A stretch of 41,363 nt of DNA from assembly GCF_900111485.1 (NCBI RefSeq), contig NZ_FOIC01000022.1, forward strand, positions 1 through 41,363, in the 5' to 3' direction. Shown one piece after another: positions 31,524 through 39,960 of this stretch (positions within the stretch are counted from its first letter, which is position 1; each line of letters opens with the position of its first letter). Below the pieces are notes generated by a model. It had not been told where the DNA came from. It did no database searches and saw nothing but the letters and a program-made list of their open reading frames with translations. A program made the position numbers and the translations under genes. This DNA is from Natrinema hispanicum. Lineage in GTDB: Archaea; Halobacteriota; Halobacteria; Halobacteriales; Natrialbaceae.

Positions 31524-31828
31524 TCTCTCGAGTGAGAACCTAGGACGGGGAATTGCTCGAGCAGTGGATGGCTGTTGAGATCGTAGCTCGCACAAATCGG
31601 ACTCTCGTACTCGAGTCAGGATTGGAATCGACCTGTCTATCAGACTCATACCCCCTCAGTCGACGGAAATCAGATGAAAGGGACATCCTCTTCTGAACTC
31701 CTGTTTGATGCTTCTCGAGACGCTGTCCGTATTGGGGACCGCAGTCACTCGATGAGTGAGGGCACTCCTGCTCACTGCTCGAGTGCGCGAGGGCTATCGA
31801 TTATTCAAAACCGATAGACGAGAGCCGG

Positions 31829-31969
31829 TTATGAGGCTTTAGCAACCCGTTTTCGATCGTGCTTGCTAGCGCGAATACGCTTCTGGTATGCCCGCTTTGC
31901 TTCACGACGCCAGTCTGAGGGTGTCTACTCGAGTTGGGAGATGATCTCGAGTCCTTTCTTCCCCTGTTC
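31829..31969 (-). pseudogene. Basic small-protein remnant with an in-frame stop
   Basis: The frame between the stops at 31972-31970 and 31831-31829 reads EQGKKGLEIISQLE, TAG (31927-31925), TPSDWRREAKRAYQKRIRAS and then KHDRKRVAKAS. The basic tail is out of keeping with random sequence, but there is no start codon and no known family. It is probably the decayed end of a small basic protein. Confidence 0.25.
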
Positions 31970-32152
31970 CTAGAATTACGCTCTATTGCCACGCAACGTC
32001 ATCTTGCGGGGGACAGAGATGATTATGACCGTTTGTGAGGGTGCTTCCCATTGCAATCGATCTTCATCGACCGTGCCGGTCTACAGGTGTCAGATGTTCC
32101 ACCAGATAGCTTTATCGAGCTATACGTTGGCAATTGACACGGGCGTCTACCC

Positions 32153-32764
32153 ATGACACAAGAATGGACGATCAAGGGAGACTACGTCGAAGCCTGCAAC
32201 TGTGACGTCGCATGCCAGTGCGTGTGGCTGGAATCGCCAGACGACGATGTGTGTAACGTCTCGCTGGCGTGGCATATTGAAGAGGGAAGCTATGGTGATG
32301 TCGACTTGAGCGGCTTGGATGTCAGCATGCTCATCTCGACTGAAGAGGGCGTCATGTTCGGTCCCGAGACGGAATGGGACGTTGTGCTACTCATCGACGA
32401 GACAGCCGACGACGATCAGCGCGAGGCCATCGAGGACATCTACTTCGGTCGCGCCGGCGGTATCTGGGCACCCGTCGCCGACACCCATGTCAAGTCTGCC
32501 GATGTCGCGACTGTCCCAATCAGTTTCTCTCGAGACGGGTCGGAGTTCTCCGTCGAGATTGGGGATGTTCTCGAAATGGACGCAGGCGGTGCGGTTGGGT
32601 TCAACGAGGAGGTCGGCACGATTTCGCCCCACCCGCTGACGGAGAGCCACGAGGTGCAAACTGGGAAATCGACGACAGCCACTGTCTCCTATGACGACCA
32701 GTTCACGTGGGACGTTTCGGGGAACAACGCCTACCTCGGCGACTTCGAACTGGCGAACTCCTGA
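32153..32764 (+). CDS. DUF1326 domain protein
   Basis: 203 residues (MTQEWTIKGDYVEACNCDVA). The family hallmark is the N-terminal ACNCDVACQCVW with four cysteines, then the central WAPVADTHVKSADVATVPIS region and a beta-rich C-terminus. DUF1326 proteins are soluble and probably bind a metal through the cysteines, but their reaction is unknown. They are commonly found next to DUF2182 membrane proteins, and here one follows after 32 bp on the same strand, so the two are likely co-transcribed. A TATA-like TTTATCG near 32110 lies about 40 bp before the ATG. Confidence 0.85.
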   Translation: MTQEWTIKGDYVEACNCDVACQCVWLESPDDDVCNVSLAWHIEEGSYGDVDLSGLDVSMLISTEEGVMFGPETEWDVVLLIDETADDDQREAIEDIYFGRAGGIWAPVADTHVKSADVATVPISFSRDGSEFSVEIGDVLEMDAGGAVGFNEEVGTISPHPLTESHEVQTGKSTTATVSYDDQFTWDVSGNNAYLGDFELANS

Positions 32765-32796
32765 CGGTGGTGGGACAGCGGTCCAGACGATCAATC

Positions 32797-33594
32797 ATGG
32801 GAACACAGGACTCGTTCCGGGACCGAATTACCCGCCGGCGCATTCCAATCGTCGCGCTCGTCACCTACACAATCGCATTGCTCGCGTGGGCGGCAGTCGT
32901 CGGTCGCTGGCTCCCGATGCCTGGTGGAGAGATGGCCATGCAGATGCAAATGTCCGATCCTGGAGTTCCAGAGGCGATGGCGCTCTCAAACGGGATCACA
33001 GGTATCGGTCTCTATCTGGTCATGTGGGGCGTGATGATGATCGCTATGATGTACCCGTCGTCAGTTCCTCTCTTCCGACTGTATTCCAAGACGCTCGAGG
33101 GAACGACAACTACTGGGAAAGCAGCACGAGTTGGTGCGTTTATCGGAACGTACGCGCTTGTCTGGACGCTAACCGGTGTCGTACCGCTCGTGGTCAATAC
33201 TTTAGTGCCAATTGCCAGCCTTGCGAACGCTCACGGTGGGCCCCTGATAGGTGGGACACTGCTACTCCTGTCGGGATATCAGCTCTCACCGTACAAATAC
33301 CGGTGTCTGCGGTATTGTCGGTCCCCGCTCGGTTTCCTGATGAGTCACCACCGACCGGGAGTTCGTGGTGCCGTACGGATGAGCTGGCAGTTCGCCGTTT
33401 TCTGTGTCGGGTGCTGTTGGGCTCTGTTCGCGTTTATAGTGATTGTAGGTTCGATGAACATCGTCTGGATGGCGCTCATCGCAGTGGTGCTCTCGCTCGA
33501 ACGGACAGTTGCGTGGGGTGAGCAGCTAGCACGTGCGGTCGGTGTCCTCGCTGGCATTACCGGGATTACCATCGTCGTGATCTCGATAGTGTGA
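32797..33594 (+). CDS. DUF2182 membrane protein
   Basis: 265 residues from the ATG at 32797 (MGTQDSFRDRITRRRIPIVA); a longer frame from 32707 would overlap the DUF1326 gene and is unlikely. Membrane segments are seen at about 19-38, 70-90, 115-140, 145-165, 205-230 and 240-262. The MGVMMIAMMYPSSVPLF-type run (here LVMWGVMMIAMMYPSSVPL), MQMQM before it and the HH in MSHHRPGVRGAVRMSW are family signatures and suggest metal binding. It is predicted to lie in the cytoplasmic membrane as a partner of the DUF1326 protein. The two may handle a metal, but the substrate is not known. Confidence 0.8.
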   Translation: MGTQDSFRDRITRRRIPIVALVTYTIALLAWAAVVGRWLPMPGGEMAMQMQMSDPGVPEAMALSNGITGIGLYLVMWGVMMIAMMYPSSVPLFRLYSKTLEGTTTTGKAARVGAFIGTYALVWTLTGVVPLVVNTLVPIASLANAHGGPLIGGTLLLLSGYQLSPYKYRCLRYCRSPLGFLMSHHRPGVRGAVRMSWQFAVFCVGCCWALFAFIVIVGSMNIVWMALIAVVLSLERTVAWGEQLARAVGVLAGITGITIVVISIV

Positions 33595-33598
33595 ACCG

Positions 33599-33643
33599 CC
33601 TCGGGGTCATGCCCTGAGGCACTCGGCTTGCTCCGCCTGTAGA
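33599..33643 (+). repeat. 45-bp-type hairpin repeat, solo copy 3
   Basis: CCTCGGGG-TCATG-CCCTGAGG, then CACTCGGCTTG and CCTGTAGA. It sits between the DUF2182 stop and the convergent uppP stop, where it could also serve as a bidirectional transcript end. It matches copies at 12443-12487 and 27232-27275. Confidence 0.6.
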
Positions 33644-33659
33644 CTGCAACGTCGCTTGC

Positions 33660-34487
33660 TCATACGACGACCGAAACAACTCCTCCGCCGACGATGGCGA
33701 ACCCACCGAGGCCGAAACAGACGACCCAGAACGGGATGCGATCGACGATCCGCATGAGGGCGTCGATGGTGAGATAGCCGACGAAGGAACTGACTCCAAG
33801 TGCCGCTAATGCAGGCACTGGCTCGATACCGGGAAGACCACCGGCACCCGTGATGGTGAGAGCAGCTGCACCGAGACTGGCAGGGATCGACAACAGAAAG
33901 GAGAGCCGGAACGCTGCCGGCGGATCGTAGCTCCGAAACAGCAGTGCGCTCGTCGTGATACCAGACCGTGAGATTCCTGGAAGGATTGCGATACCCTGAA
34001 CGGCACCGACTAGAACCGAGTCCGGCAGCGTCGGCGCGTCGCGGATCCCCATCGACACTGACTCTGAGGCGAGTTGAAGGATCCCCGTGAGTACTAGGAG
34101 AACGCCGATGGCCGCGATGAACACGCCGCCAGTGAGTTGGCCTGCAAGATCGACTGCATATACGTACAGCGGGATCCCCACAACTCCGGTCATCAGCGTG
34201 GCAACAACGACATACGACGCGATGGCGTTCTCACCGGCGTACGCGCTGTCGGGTCGCCAGCCGGGCACTGCCCGAATGGCTGTCGTAATATCGTCACGGT
34301 AGTAGACCGCCGCCGAGAGTGTCGTACCGACCTGCAAGAACAGCGCCAGTTGTACCGCAACCGCAGGGTCGGTTCCCGCGATCGTCAGGAACAGCGCAAG
34401 GTTGCCCTGACTCGAGACGGGCAACCACTCAACGACTCCCTGAACGATCCCGGCGAGGATTGCGACGACGAGGTCGATTCGGCTCAC
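33660..34487 (-). CDS. uppP: Undecaprenyl-diphosphatase family protein (UppP/BacA type)
   Basis: 275 residues from a GTG at 34487 (read VSRIDLVVAILAG). The longer TTG start at 34532 would lie upstream of a TATA-like ATTTAAGTG about 26 bp from the GTG, so the GTG fits a leaderless transcript. UppP motifs are clear: QGVVEWLPVSSQGN (catalytic Glu and the SSQG loop) and PGISRSGITTSALL (the conserved Arg-Ser). About eight membrane helices are predicted. In bacteria the enzyme dephosphorylates the C55 lipid carrier; archaea use dolichyl-type carriers, so here it probably recycles such a carrier for surface glycans or phospholipids. The adjacent glmU-like and glmS genes make amino-sugar precursors. 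Confidence 0.85.
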   Translation of the reverse strand: MSRIDLVVAILAGIVQGVVEWLPVSSQGNLALFLTIAGTDPAVAVQLALFLQVGTTLSAAVYYRDDITTAIRAVPGWRPDSAYAGENAIASYVVVATLMTGVVGIPLYVYAVDLAGQLTGGVFIAAIGVLLVLTGILQLASESVSMGIRDAPTLPDSVLVGAVQGIAILPGISRSGITTSALLFRSYDPPAAFRLSFLLSIPASLGAAALTITGAGGLPGIEPVPALAALGVSSFVGYLTIDALMRIVDRIPFWVVCFGLGGFAIVGGGVVSVVV

Positions 34488-34568
34488 TGGTGATGATGCG
34501 ATAGTGCGAGCACTTAAATGAAGCCGATTCAAGTCAGTGATCGATCGAGAAGGTGAAGCGCGTCTGAG

Positions 34569-36371
34569 TTACTCGACTGTCACGCTCTTGGCCAGATTAC
34601 GCGGTTTATCAATCGAACGTCCAAGTAGGTTCGCAACCCAGTAGGCAACCAACTGTAACTGGACGTTCGCGAGCACGGATCCACCGAGATCGCCGACGGC
34701 AGGAATCTCGAGGACGTGATCGGCATACCGTGTCACGTCGGACTCACCGTCAGTGATCGCCACAACGGGTGCATCGCGGGCTTCGACTTCTTTGACGTTC
34801 CCGATGGTCTTTCGGGCAGTCTCGCCGTCACCGGTGACGACCGCGAATACTGGCGTGTCTTCGGTCACGAGTGCGAGCGGACCGTGTTTCAATTCGCCAG
34901 CCGCGAACCCTTCCGCATGTCGGTAGGTAATCTCTTTCATCTTCAGTGCGCCCTCGAGCGCGACCGGATAGTGGTATCCACGGCCGATGAAGAAGTAGGC
35001 ATCAGCGTCGACGTACTCCTCAGCGACTGCTCGTGCGTCCGTCGTCTCGAGGACGGTCCTGACCTGGCCAGGAATATCCCGGAGTGCCTCGAGCTCTTCG
35101 CGAGTCGGCCCGTCGCCGAGTGTGAATGCCAAGAGGGCGAGTGCCAACTGCTGGCTTGCGAAGGTCTTCGTTGCGGCAACGCCGATCTCGGGACCAGCCC
35201 TGATATAGAGGGTGTGATCACACTCCCGTGCAGCCGAACTGGCGACCGTATTGGTCACTGCAAGCGTCGTTGCGCCGGCGCGGGCTGCCTCTCGAAGCGC
35301 GCGTAACGTATCAGCCGTTTCGCCGCTCTGGGTAACGCCGACGACCAGGGTCTCATCGTCGATGGGGACGCGATCGCTCGCGTACTCGCTGGCAAGAAAC
35401 GCCTGCGCCCGAACCCCTGCTTCCCGGAGTCGCTCAGCGCCGAACAGCGCCGCGTGATACGACGTCCCGCAGGCGACGAACTGTACCGGCCCCTCGTGGT
35501 CGAGGTCAGCAAGGTCTTCGAGATCGACCGCTCCATCGAGATCGTCGATTCGACCGCGAAGACACTGCCGCAGGGCTTTCGGCTGCTCGTGGATTTCTTT
35601 GAGCATGTAGTGGTCATAACCACTCTTTTCTGCGTCTTCGGGATCCCACGCAACCGTTTCTATCGGCCGGTCGACGGAGTTGCCCTCCGCATCGGTGACG
35701 ACAGCATCGTCGGCAGTCAGCCGAACGAAATCGCCATCCTCGAGATAACAGACGCGATCCGTGTGCTCAACGAACGCGGGGACGTCACTCGCGAGATACG
35801 TTCCGGTCTCGCCGAGGCCAACGACGAGCGGAGAGTCTTGTCGAGCCGCATACACAGTCTCCGATCCATCGAAGACGGCGGCAATCGCGTAACTACCCTC
35901 GAGTTGATCGATCGCCAGTCGGAACGCTTCCTCAGGAGCCGCGCCGCGGTCGAGATAGCGACCGATTAACTGCGGGACGACTTCGGTGTCGGTCTCACTC
36001 TGGAACGTGATTCCGGCATCGACGAGGTCATCGCGAAGTCGCTGGTAGTTCTCGATGATCCCATTGTGAACCACGGCAACGCGATCCGCTTCGTCGCGAT
36101 GAGGATGTGCGTTCACATCGGATGGGGGACCGTGCGTACTCCAGCGCGTATGGCCGATCCCAGTCAATGCACCCTCGAGTTCGTCTCTCGGAACCGTGTT
36201 CTCGAGTGCTGATAGCTCGCCCTCTGTCTTGTGAACCCTCACCGACGGTGTTGGCACAGCAAGGCCGGCAGAGTCATAGCCGCGATACTCGAGACTTGAC
36301 AGGCCATCGAGGACGACATCGACGGCGTCGACACCGTTGGACGTCCCAACATACCCGACGATACCACACAT
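34569..36371 (-). CDS. glmS: Glutamine--fructose-6-phosphate aminotransferase (isomerizing)
   Basis: 600 residues from the ATG at 36371 (MCGIVGYVG), where Cys2 becomes the N-terminal nucleophile after Met removal; a GTG two codons earlier would block this. The N-terminal glutaminase domain has GHTRWSTHGPP and VVHNGIIENY. Two SIS sugar-isomerase domains follow, with SGYDHYMLKEIHEQ, CGTSYHAALFGAERL, VTQSGETADTLRALRE and FFIGRGYHYPVALEGALKMK, and the C-terminus is PRNLAKSVTVE. GlmS makes glucosamine-6-phosphate for UDP-GlcNAc and surface glycans. It lies 2 bp after the stop of the GlmU-like gene, so the two form an operon. Length and motifs are normal. Confidence 0.95.
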   Translation of the reverse strand: MCGIVGYVGTSNGVDAVDVVLDGLSSLEYRGYDSAGLAVPTPSVRVHKTEGELSALENTVPRDELEGALTGIGHTRWSTHGPPSDVNAHPHRDEADRVAVVHNGIIENYQRLRDDLVDAGITFQSETDTEVVPQLIGRYLDRGAAPEEAFRLAIDQLEGSYAIAAVFDGSETVYAARQDSPLVVGLGETGTYLASDVPAFVEHTDRVCYLEDGDFVRLTADDAVVTDAEGNSVDRPIETVAWDPEDAEKSGYDHYMLKEIHEQPKALRQCLRGRIDDLDGAVDLEDLADLDHEGPVQFVACGTSYHAALFGAERLREAGVRAQAFLASEYASDRVPIDDETLVVGVTQSGETADTLRALREAARAGATTLAVTNTVASSAARECDHTLYIRAGPEIGVAATKTFASQQLALALLAFTLGDGPTREELEALRDIPGQVRTVLETTDARAVAEEYVDADAYFFIGRGYHYPVALEGALKMKEITYRHAEGFAAGELKHGPLALVTEDTPVFAVVTGDGETARKTIGNVKEVEARDAPVVAITDGESDVTRYADHVLEIPAVGDLGGSVLANVQLQLVAYWVANLLGRSIDKPRNLAKSVTVE

Positions 36372-36373
36372 CG

Positions 36374-37549
36374 TCACTGCACCTCCGTTTCATCGTCGAC
36401 CGTCCCGCTGACGGCTGTGCCGGCGGTAATAACAGCATCGGAGCCAACGACCGTTCCCGGCGCGTAGGTCACACCGCCCCCATCACGAACACGATCCGCG
36501 AGCACAGCACCCAGCCGCTCGTTCTCGTGGATTCGATCGCCAACGCGGACATCGCCGGGACCACCGACCATGGTCGAGCCAGCGCCGATCTGAACGCCAT
36601 GGCCGGTCACGCCATCGATGAGCGTCGCGTTTGCCCCGATGCGGGTGTCTGCATCGACGACACTGTTTTCGACGACTGCGTTCGCTCCCACCGTCACGTT
36701 CTCGCCGAGTGCGACATTCGGGCCGACGACGCTCCCTGGGCCGATGACGCAGTCCGTCGAAATCACGACCGGTTCGACGATCGTCGCGGACTCATGGATC
36801 TGTGCATCGGTTGAGACCGTACTTTCGACGCCGTCTGTATTCCCAAGAAGTGTCTCCGTCACTTCGAGTAAGTCCCACGGATACGTCGCGTCGTACCAGA
36901 ACCCGTCAGATGTGACACCGCGGACGGTTTCGTCTGCGGCGATCGCGTTCGCAATACCGTCGACGAGCGAGTATTCGTTGAACTGTGGCTCCGGACCACG
37001 GAGATAGTCGAAAATCTCGGATTCAAACGCATAGACGCCCGCGTTGAGATGGTAACTTCGGTCGTCATGGGGCCGTTCGACGATCTCCGAGATGTTCTCG
37101 TCATCCTCGAAGATCACGCCGCCGTAGTTGGCGATGTCCCCGTCTCGAACGAGTCCGAGCGTTGCGATGGAATCGCTGTCGTGGGCCTCGTGGACATCCT
37201 CGATGAGCCTCTGTTCAACGAGCTGATCGCCGTTGAGTACGAGCTGTGGACCTGAAACCTCGGGTTCGGCTTCCAGAAGCGCGTGACCACTGCCGAGTTG
37301 CTTGTCTTGGACGACGTAGTCGATCGACGCACCACGGTACGTCGATCCGAAATGCGACTGCACGTGCGTGCGACCGTAGCCGACAACGACCGTGATCTCC
37401 GTGATATCGGCGTCGACAAGCGCATCGAAGACATGCTCGAGTATAGGCTTGGTCGCTGCGGGAAGCATCGGCTTCGGCCGATGTTTGGTCAACGGCCGAA
37501 GTCTGGCCCCTTCCCCCGCTGCAAGGACCACCGCAGAACTGATTGGCAT
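36374..37549 (-). CDS. Bifunctional sugar-1-phosphate nucleotidylyltransferase/acetyltransferase (GlmU-like)
   Basis: 391 residues. The N-terminal nucleotidyltransferase has LAAGEGARLRPLTKHRPKPM, which binds the nucleotide, and LNGDQLVEQ. The C-terminal third is a left-handed beta-helix of hexapeptide repeats (VIGPGSVVGPNVALGENVTV, then VGANAVVENSVVD and IGANATLIDGV), typical of acetyltransferases. Archaeal proteins of this design (such as the Sulfolobus ST0452 type) make UDP-GlcNAc from glucosamine-1-phosphate. It is followed by glmS, which supplies the earlier amino-sugar step, so the operon can deliver UDP-GlcNAc. The specific sugar is an inference. The promoter is expected in 37550-37719. 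Confidence 0.85.
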   Translation of the reverse strand: MPISSAVVLAAGEGARLRPLTKHRPKPMLPAATKPILEHVFDALVDADITEITVVVGYGRTHVQSHFGSTYRGASIDYVVQDKQLGSGHALLEAEPEVSGPQLVLNGDQLVEQRLIEDVHEAHDSDSIATLGLVRDGDIANYGGVIFEDDENISEIVERPHDDRSYHLNAGVYAFESEIFDYLRGPEPQFNEYSLVDGIANAIAADETVRGVTSDGFWYDATYPWDLLEVTETLLGNTDGVESTVSTDAQIHESATIVEPVVISTDCVIGPGSVVGPNVALGENVTVGANAVVENSVVDADTRIGANATLIDGVTGHGVQIGAGSTMVGGPGDVRVGDRIHENERLGAVLADRVRDGGGVTYAPGTVVGSDAVITAGTAVSGTVDDETEVQ

Positions 37550-37719
37550 GTCAAGAATGACAGTAATGAACGACTATTGTTCTTGTGGATCGGATTTTCA
37601 CTCAGCACTAGCATTCGAGTTCGGTTTAGTGGTCCGTGACAGGGGTTACGGCTCGAGAACTCCAATGGTGACCGCTCAGTCGTCTCGGCCTGGATACTCA
37701 AACGCGTCACGCGTCCTGG

Positions 37720-38241
37720 TTACGTCCGCTGTTTTTCCTTTGTGAGCACGCGCACGTTCTCGGTCCTGGTGTCGGGATACTGACCTGCATCGTCTTTTTC
37801 GACGGCTTTGACCATGTCCCAGACGACATTGAGGCCGGTCGTAACGCCCTCGAGGGCCTCCATCTCACAACCCGTCTTGCCGGTGGTCTCGACAGCGACC
37901 CGAAGCTCTATTCGGTCCTCGGCAAGTGAGAAGTCGGTGTCGACGTTCGTGATCGGGATCTGGTGGCACATCGGGATCGTTTCCCACGTGTGTTTGACGG
38001 CCTGAATCGCACCGACACGGGCGGTCGCGAGCACGTCACCCTTGCCTACTTGATCCGCACGGATGGCCTCGATCGTCGACGGCTGGAGACGGATCTCGCC
38101 AGCCGCGACGGCGCGACGCTCACTATCGGGTTTGTCGCCGACGTCGACCATCTGGACGTCACCTTCATCGGTAGTGTGAGTGAGGTCGTCAGCTGCGTGG
38201 TCGTCTCCGCTCGAGTCGGCTACGTCGTCGTTCTCACTCAT
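37720..38241 (-). CDS. moaC: Cyclic pyranopterin monophosphate synthase MoaC
   Basis: 173 residues from the ATG at 38241 (MSENDDVADSSGDDHAADDL), overlapping the nnrDE stop. An acidic N-terminal extension, normal for haloarchaea, precedes MoaC motifs: VQMVDVGDKPDSERRAVAAG, KGDVLATARVGAIQAVKHTW, PMCHQIPITNVD and CEMEALEGVTTGLNVVWDMV. MoaC, with MoaA, converts GTP into cyclic pyranopterin monophosphate, the first step of molybdenum cofactor synthesis. It is translationally coupled to nnrDE, and neither gene shows damage. Confidence 0.95.
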   Translation of the reverse strand: MSENDDVADSSGDDHAADDLTHTTDEGDVQMVDVGDKPDSERRAVAAGEIRLQPSTIEAIRADQVGKGDVLATARVGAIQAVKHTWETIPMCHQIPITNVDTDFSLAEDRIELRVAVETTGKTGCEMEALEGVTTGLNVVWDMVKAVEKDDAGQYPDTRTENVRVLTKEKQRT

Positions 38242-39682
38242 CTGCCTCACCCCACAGCGCCGCGGGAATCTCGTCGAGCATCTCGGAGGCGAGTACGCCG
38301 AGTGCATCGGTGTCGGCCAGACGCTCGCCTGCAACGCCGTTGACGTACGCACCGGCTGTCGCGGCCTCGAGCGGGTCGGCATCCTCAAGCAGTGCCGCAA
38401 CGATACCGGCCAGCAAGTCGCCAGTGCCGCCGACTTTCATCCCGGGCGTCCCCGATCGGCAGATCCGGGTGCGCTCGCCGTCGGTTATCACGTCGTCGAC
38501 TCCTTTTGCGAGGACGACGTGGCCCAGGTCGGCCGCGAAGGCCTCGATTTCGTCGGCCGCATCACGAAGTGAGTCGGTGTCCGGCCCGCCCATCCGGGCG
38601 AGTTCCCGTCTATTGGGCGTACAGACGAGCGTCGCCTCGGTGTCGATCTCGGGGACGACCGATAACGCGTCGGCGTCGACGACCGCTGCCCCCGTGTAGG
38701 ACGCGAGGAACTGGCGCGTCGCCTCGAGCGTCTCGTCTGCGGTGCCGAGGCCGGGACCGAGGACGACGATATCATCGTGGCGTTCGGCCGTTTCGGCGAG
38801 GTCGTCGGCTTGGTCGGGTGAGAGGCGATCACTTCCGTAGGGCTGGACGATGAGGTCCTCGGCGTAGCTCTGGATCTCACCGGCGACGGACTCCGGCGCG
38901 GCGACGAACGAGAGTTCGACCCCGGCCCGGAGCGCCGCCTGTGCTGCGAGGGCCGGCGCCCCGGTGTAGGGGCCGCCACCGATAACGAAAACCCGGCCGT
39001 CGCGACTGTGTGGTCGAGCGAGGTCGACGTCACCGGGACCGGCGAACCGTTCAGCAGCAGCCGGAATCCCGATACCTGCGACGGTGATGTCGGCATCGAG
39101 GTCATCGAGCCCTGGTTTCGTATCGTGGAAGGTGACGACGTGGTCGGCTTCAACGCCGTTAGCCGCGTGGTCTCCCCCATCGGCGTCGAAGCCGGATGGG
39201 ACATCGACTGCGAGGACGGTCGTGTTGGCGTCGTTGATCGCCGCCGCCGCGGTCGCTGCTGGCTCCCGAAGGTCGCCGCTGATCCCTGTGCCGAGCATCG
39301 CGTCGACGATCACGTCTGCTTCACCGAGATCGAACACGCTCGAGTCAGGTGTGAGAGCGGTCGAGTCGGTCACTTCGCGGGTGTCGTACTCTGCCTGCTG
39401 GAGTGCGTCCCAGTTCTCGCGGGCGATGTCCGTGCCGATCAGCTCGGCGCGGCCGAGCAGTAGCGTCGTGACGTCGTACTCATCGAGAAATCGGGCGGCG
39501 ACGAACGCATCACCGCCGTTGTTTCCCCGGCCGGCGACGATGACGACTCGAGCGCCAGGGTCGGCAATCTCGCGGATCGCTCGAGCGACCGCGTGTCCGC
39601 TCGATTCCATCAACTGCTTTTGTGACACGCCCAGCGCCGCGGCGTTCGCGTCGACAGCGGCCATTCGCTCGCCTGTAATCAT
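38234..39682 (-). CDS. nnr: Bifunctional NAD(P)H-hydrate epimerase / ADP-dependent dehydratase
   Basis: 482 residues from the ATG at 39682 (MITGERMAAVDANAAALGVS). The N-terminal epimerase domain has VVIVAGRGNNGGDAFVAARF and DVIVDAMLGTGISGDL. The C-terminal kinase-like dehydratase domain has RVFVIGGGPYTGAPALAAQA, IVVLGPGLGTADETLEATRQ and the catalytic GTPGMKVGGTGDLLAGIVAA. The enzyme repairs hydrated NADH and NADPH. Further upstream reading of the frame enters the tnpB element, so the annotated start is safe. The element's right end is about 125 bp upstream and probably replaced or displaced the original promoter. moaC follows with an 8-bp overlap. Confidence 0.95.
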   Translation of the reverse strand: MITGERMAAVDANAAALGVSQKQLMESSGHAVARAIREIADPGARVVIVAGRGNNGGDAFVAARFLDEYDVTTLLLGRAELIGTDIARENWDALQQAEYDTREVTDSTALTPDSSVFDLGEADVIVDAMLGTGISGDLREPAATAAAAINDANTTVLAVDVPSGFDADGGDHAANGVEADHVVTFHDTKPGLDDLDADITVAGIGIPAAAERFAGPGDVDLARPHSRDGRVFVIGGGPYTGAPALAAQAALRAGVELSFVAAPESVAGEIQSYAEDLIVQPYGSDRLSPDQADDLAETAERHDDIVVLGPGLGTADETLEATRQFLASYTGAAVVDADALSVVPEIDTEATLVCTPNRRELARMGGPDTDSLRDAADEIEAFAADLGHVVLAKGVDDVITDGERTRICRSGTPGMKVGGTGDLLAGIVAALLEDADPLEAATAGAYVNGVAGERLADTDALGVLASEMLDEIPAALWGEADE

Positions 39683-39808
39683 ACGCGAGGGTTCGGCCGG
39701 CCGACCGTTGAAGATTGCGGACGGTACAGTCCATTCGACGGCTGGCACCCCATCGTCGGTCGAGCATCGCGTGACTCGAGGGCGTGCTGGTTCCGCGACC
39801 AGCACCGG

Positions 39809-39960
39809 TGAACTACCCCACCCTACTCGCTCACGGCTAACGCCGTTCGCTCGTTGAGGGTGGGGCTTCCTGTGTCAACGACGGCACTTGCAGGAACCAC
39901 GTCTCGTTGACGTGACCCCGCAGCGGTTCCAGTCTCAGCAGGCGTTGATTCGGCCAGTTC
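39809..39960 (-). ncRNA. Predicted omega RNA (reRNA) scaffold of the second complete element
   Basis: By analogy with the family, the 3' end of tnpB and the right-end hairpin (39816-39865) form the scaffold and the guide reads from about 39808 downwards. The upstream limit is a guess, and expression is not supported by a visible promoter. Confidence 0.35.

Larger units (their letters stand above)
31427..32152. other. Non-coding region with clustered CTCGAG palindromes
   Basis: 726 bp with no credible intact gene. It contains seven CTCGAG sites between 31527 and 31951 (at 31527, 31556, 31610, 31714, 31778, 31928 and 31946), a stem-loop at 31500-31523 and a short frame with an internal stop at 31829-31969. 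It probably includes the 3' end of the conjugation module and the promoter of the DUF1326 gene, with a TATA-like TTTATCG near 32110. Confidence 0.6.
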
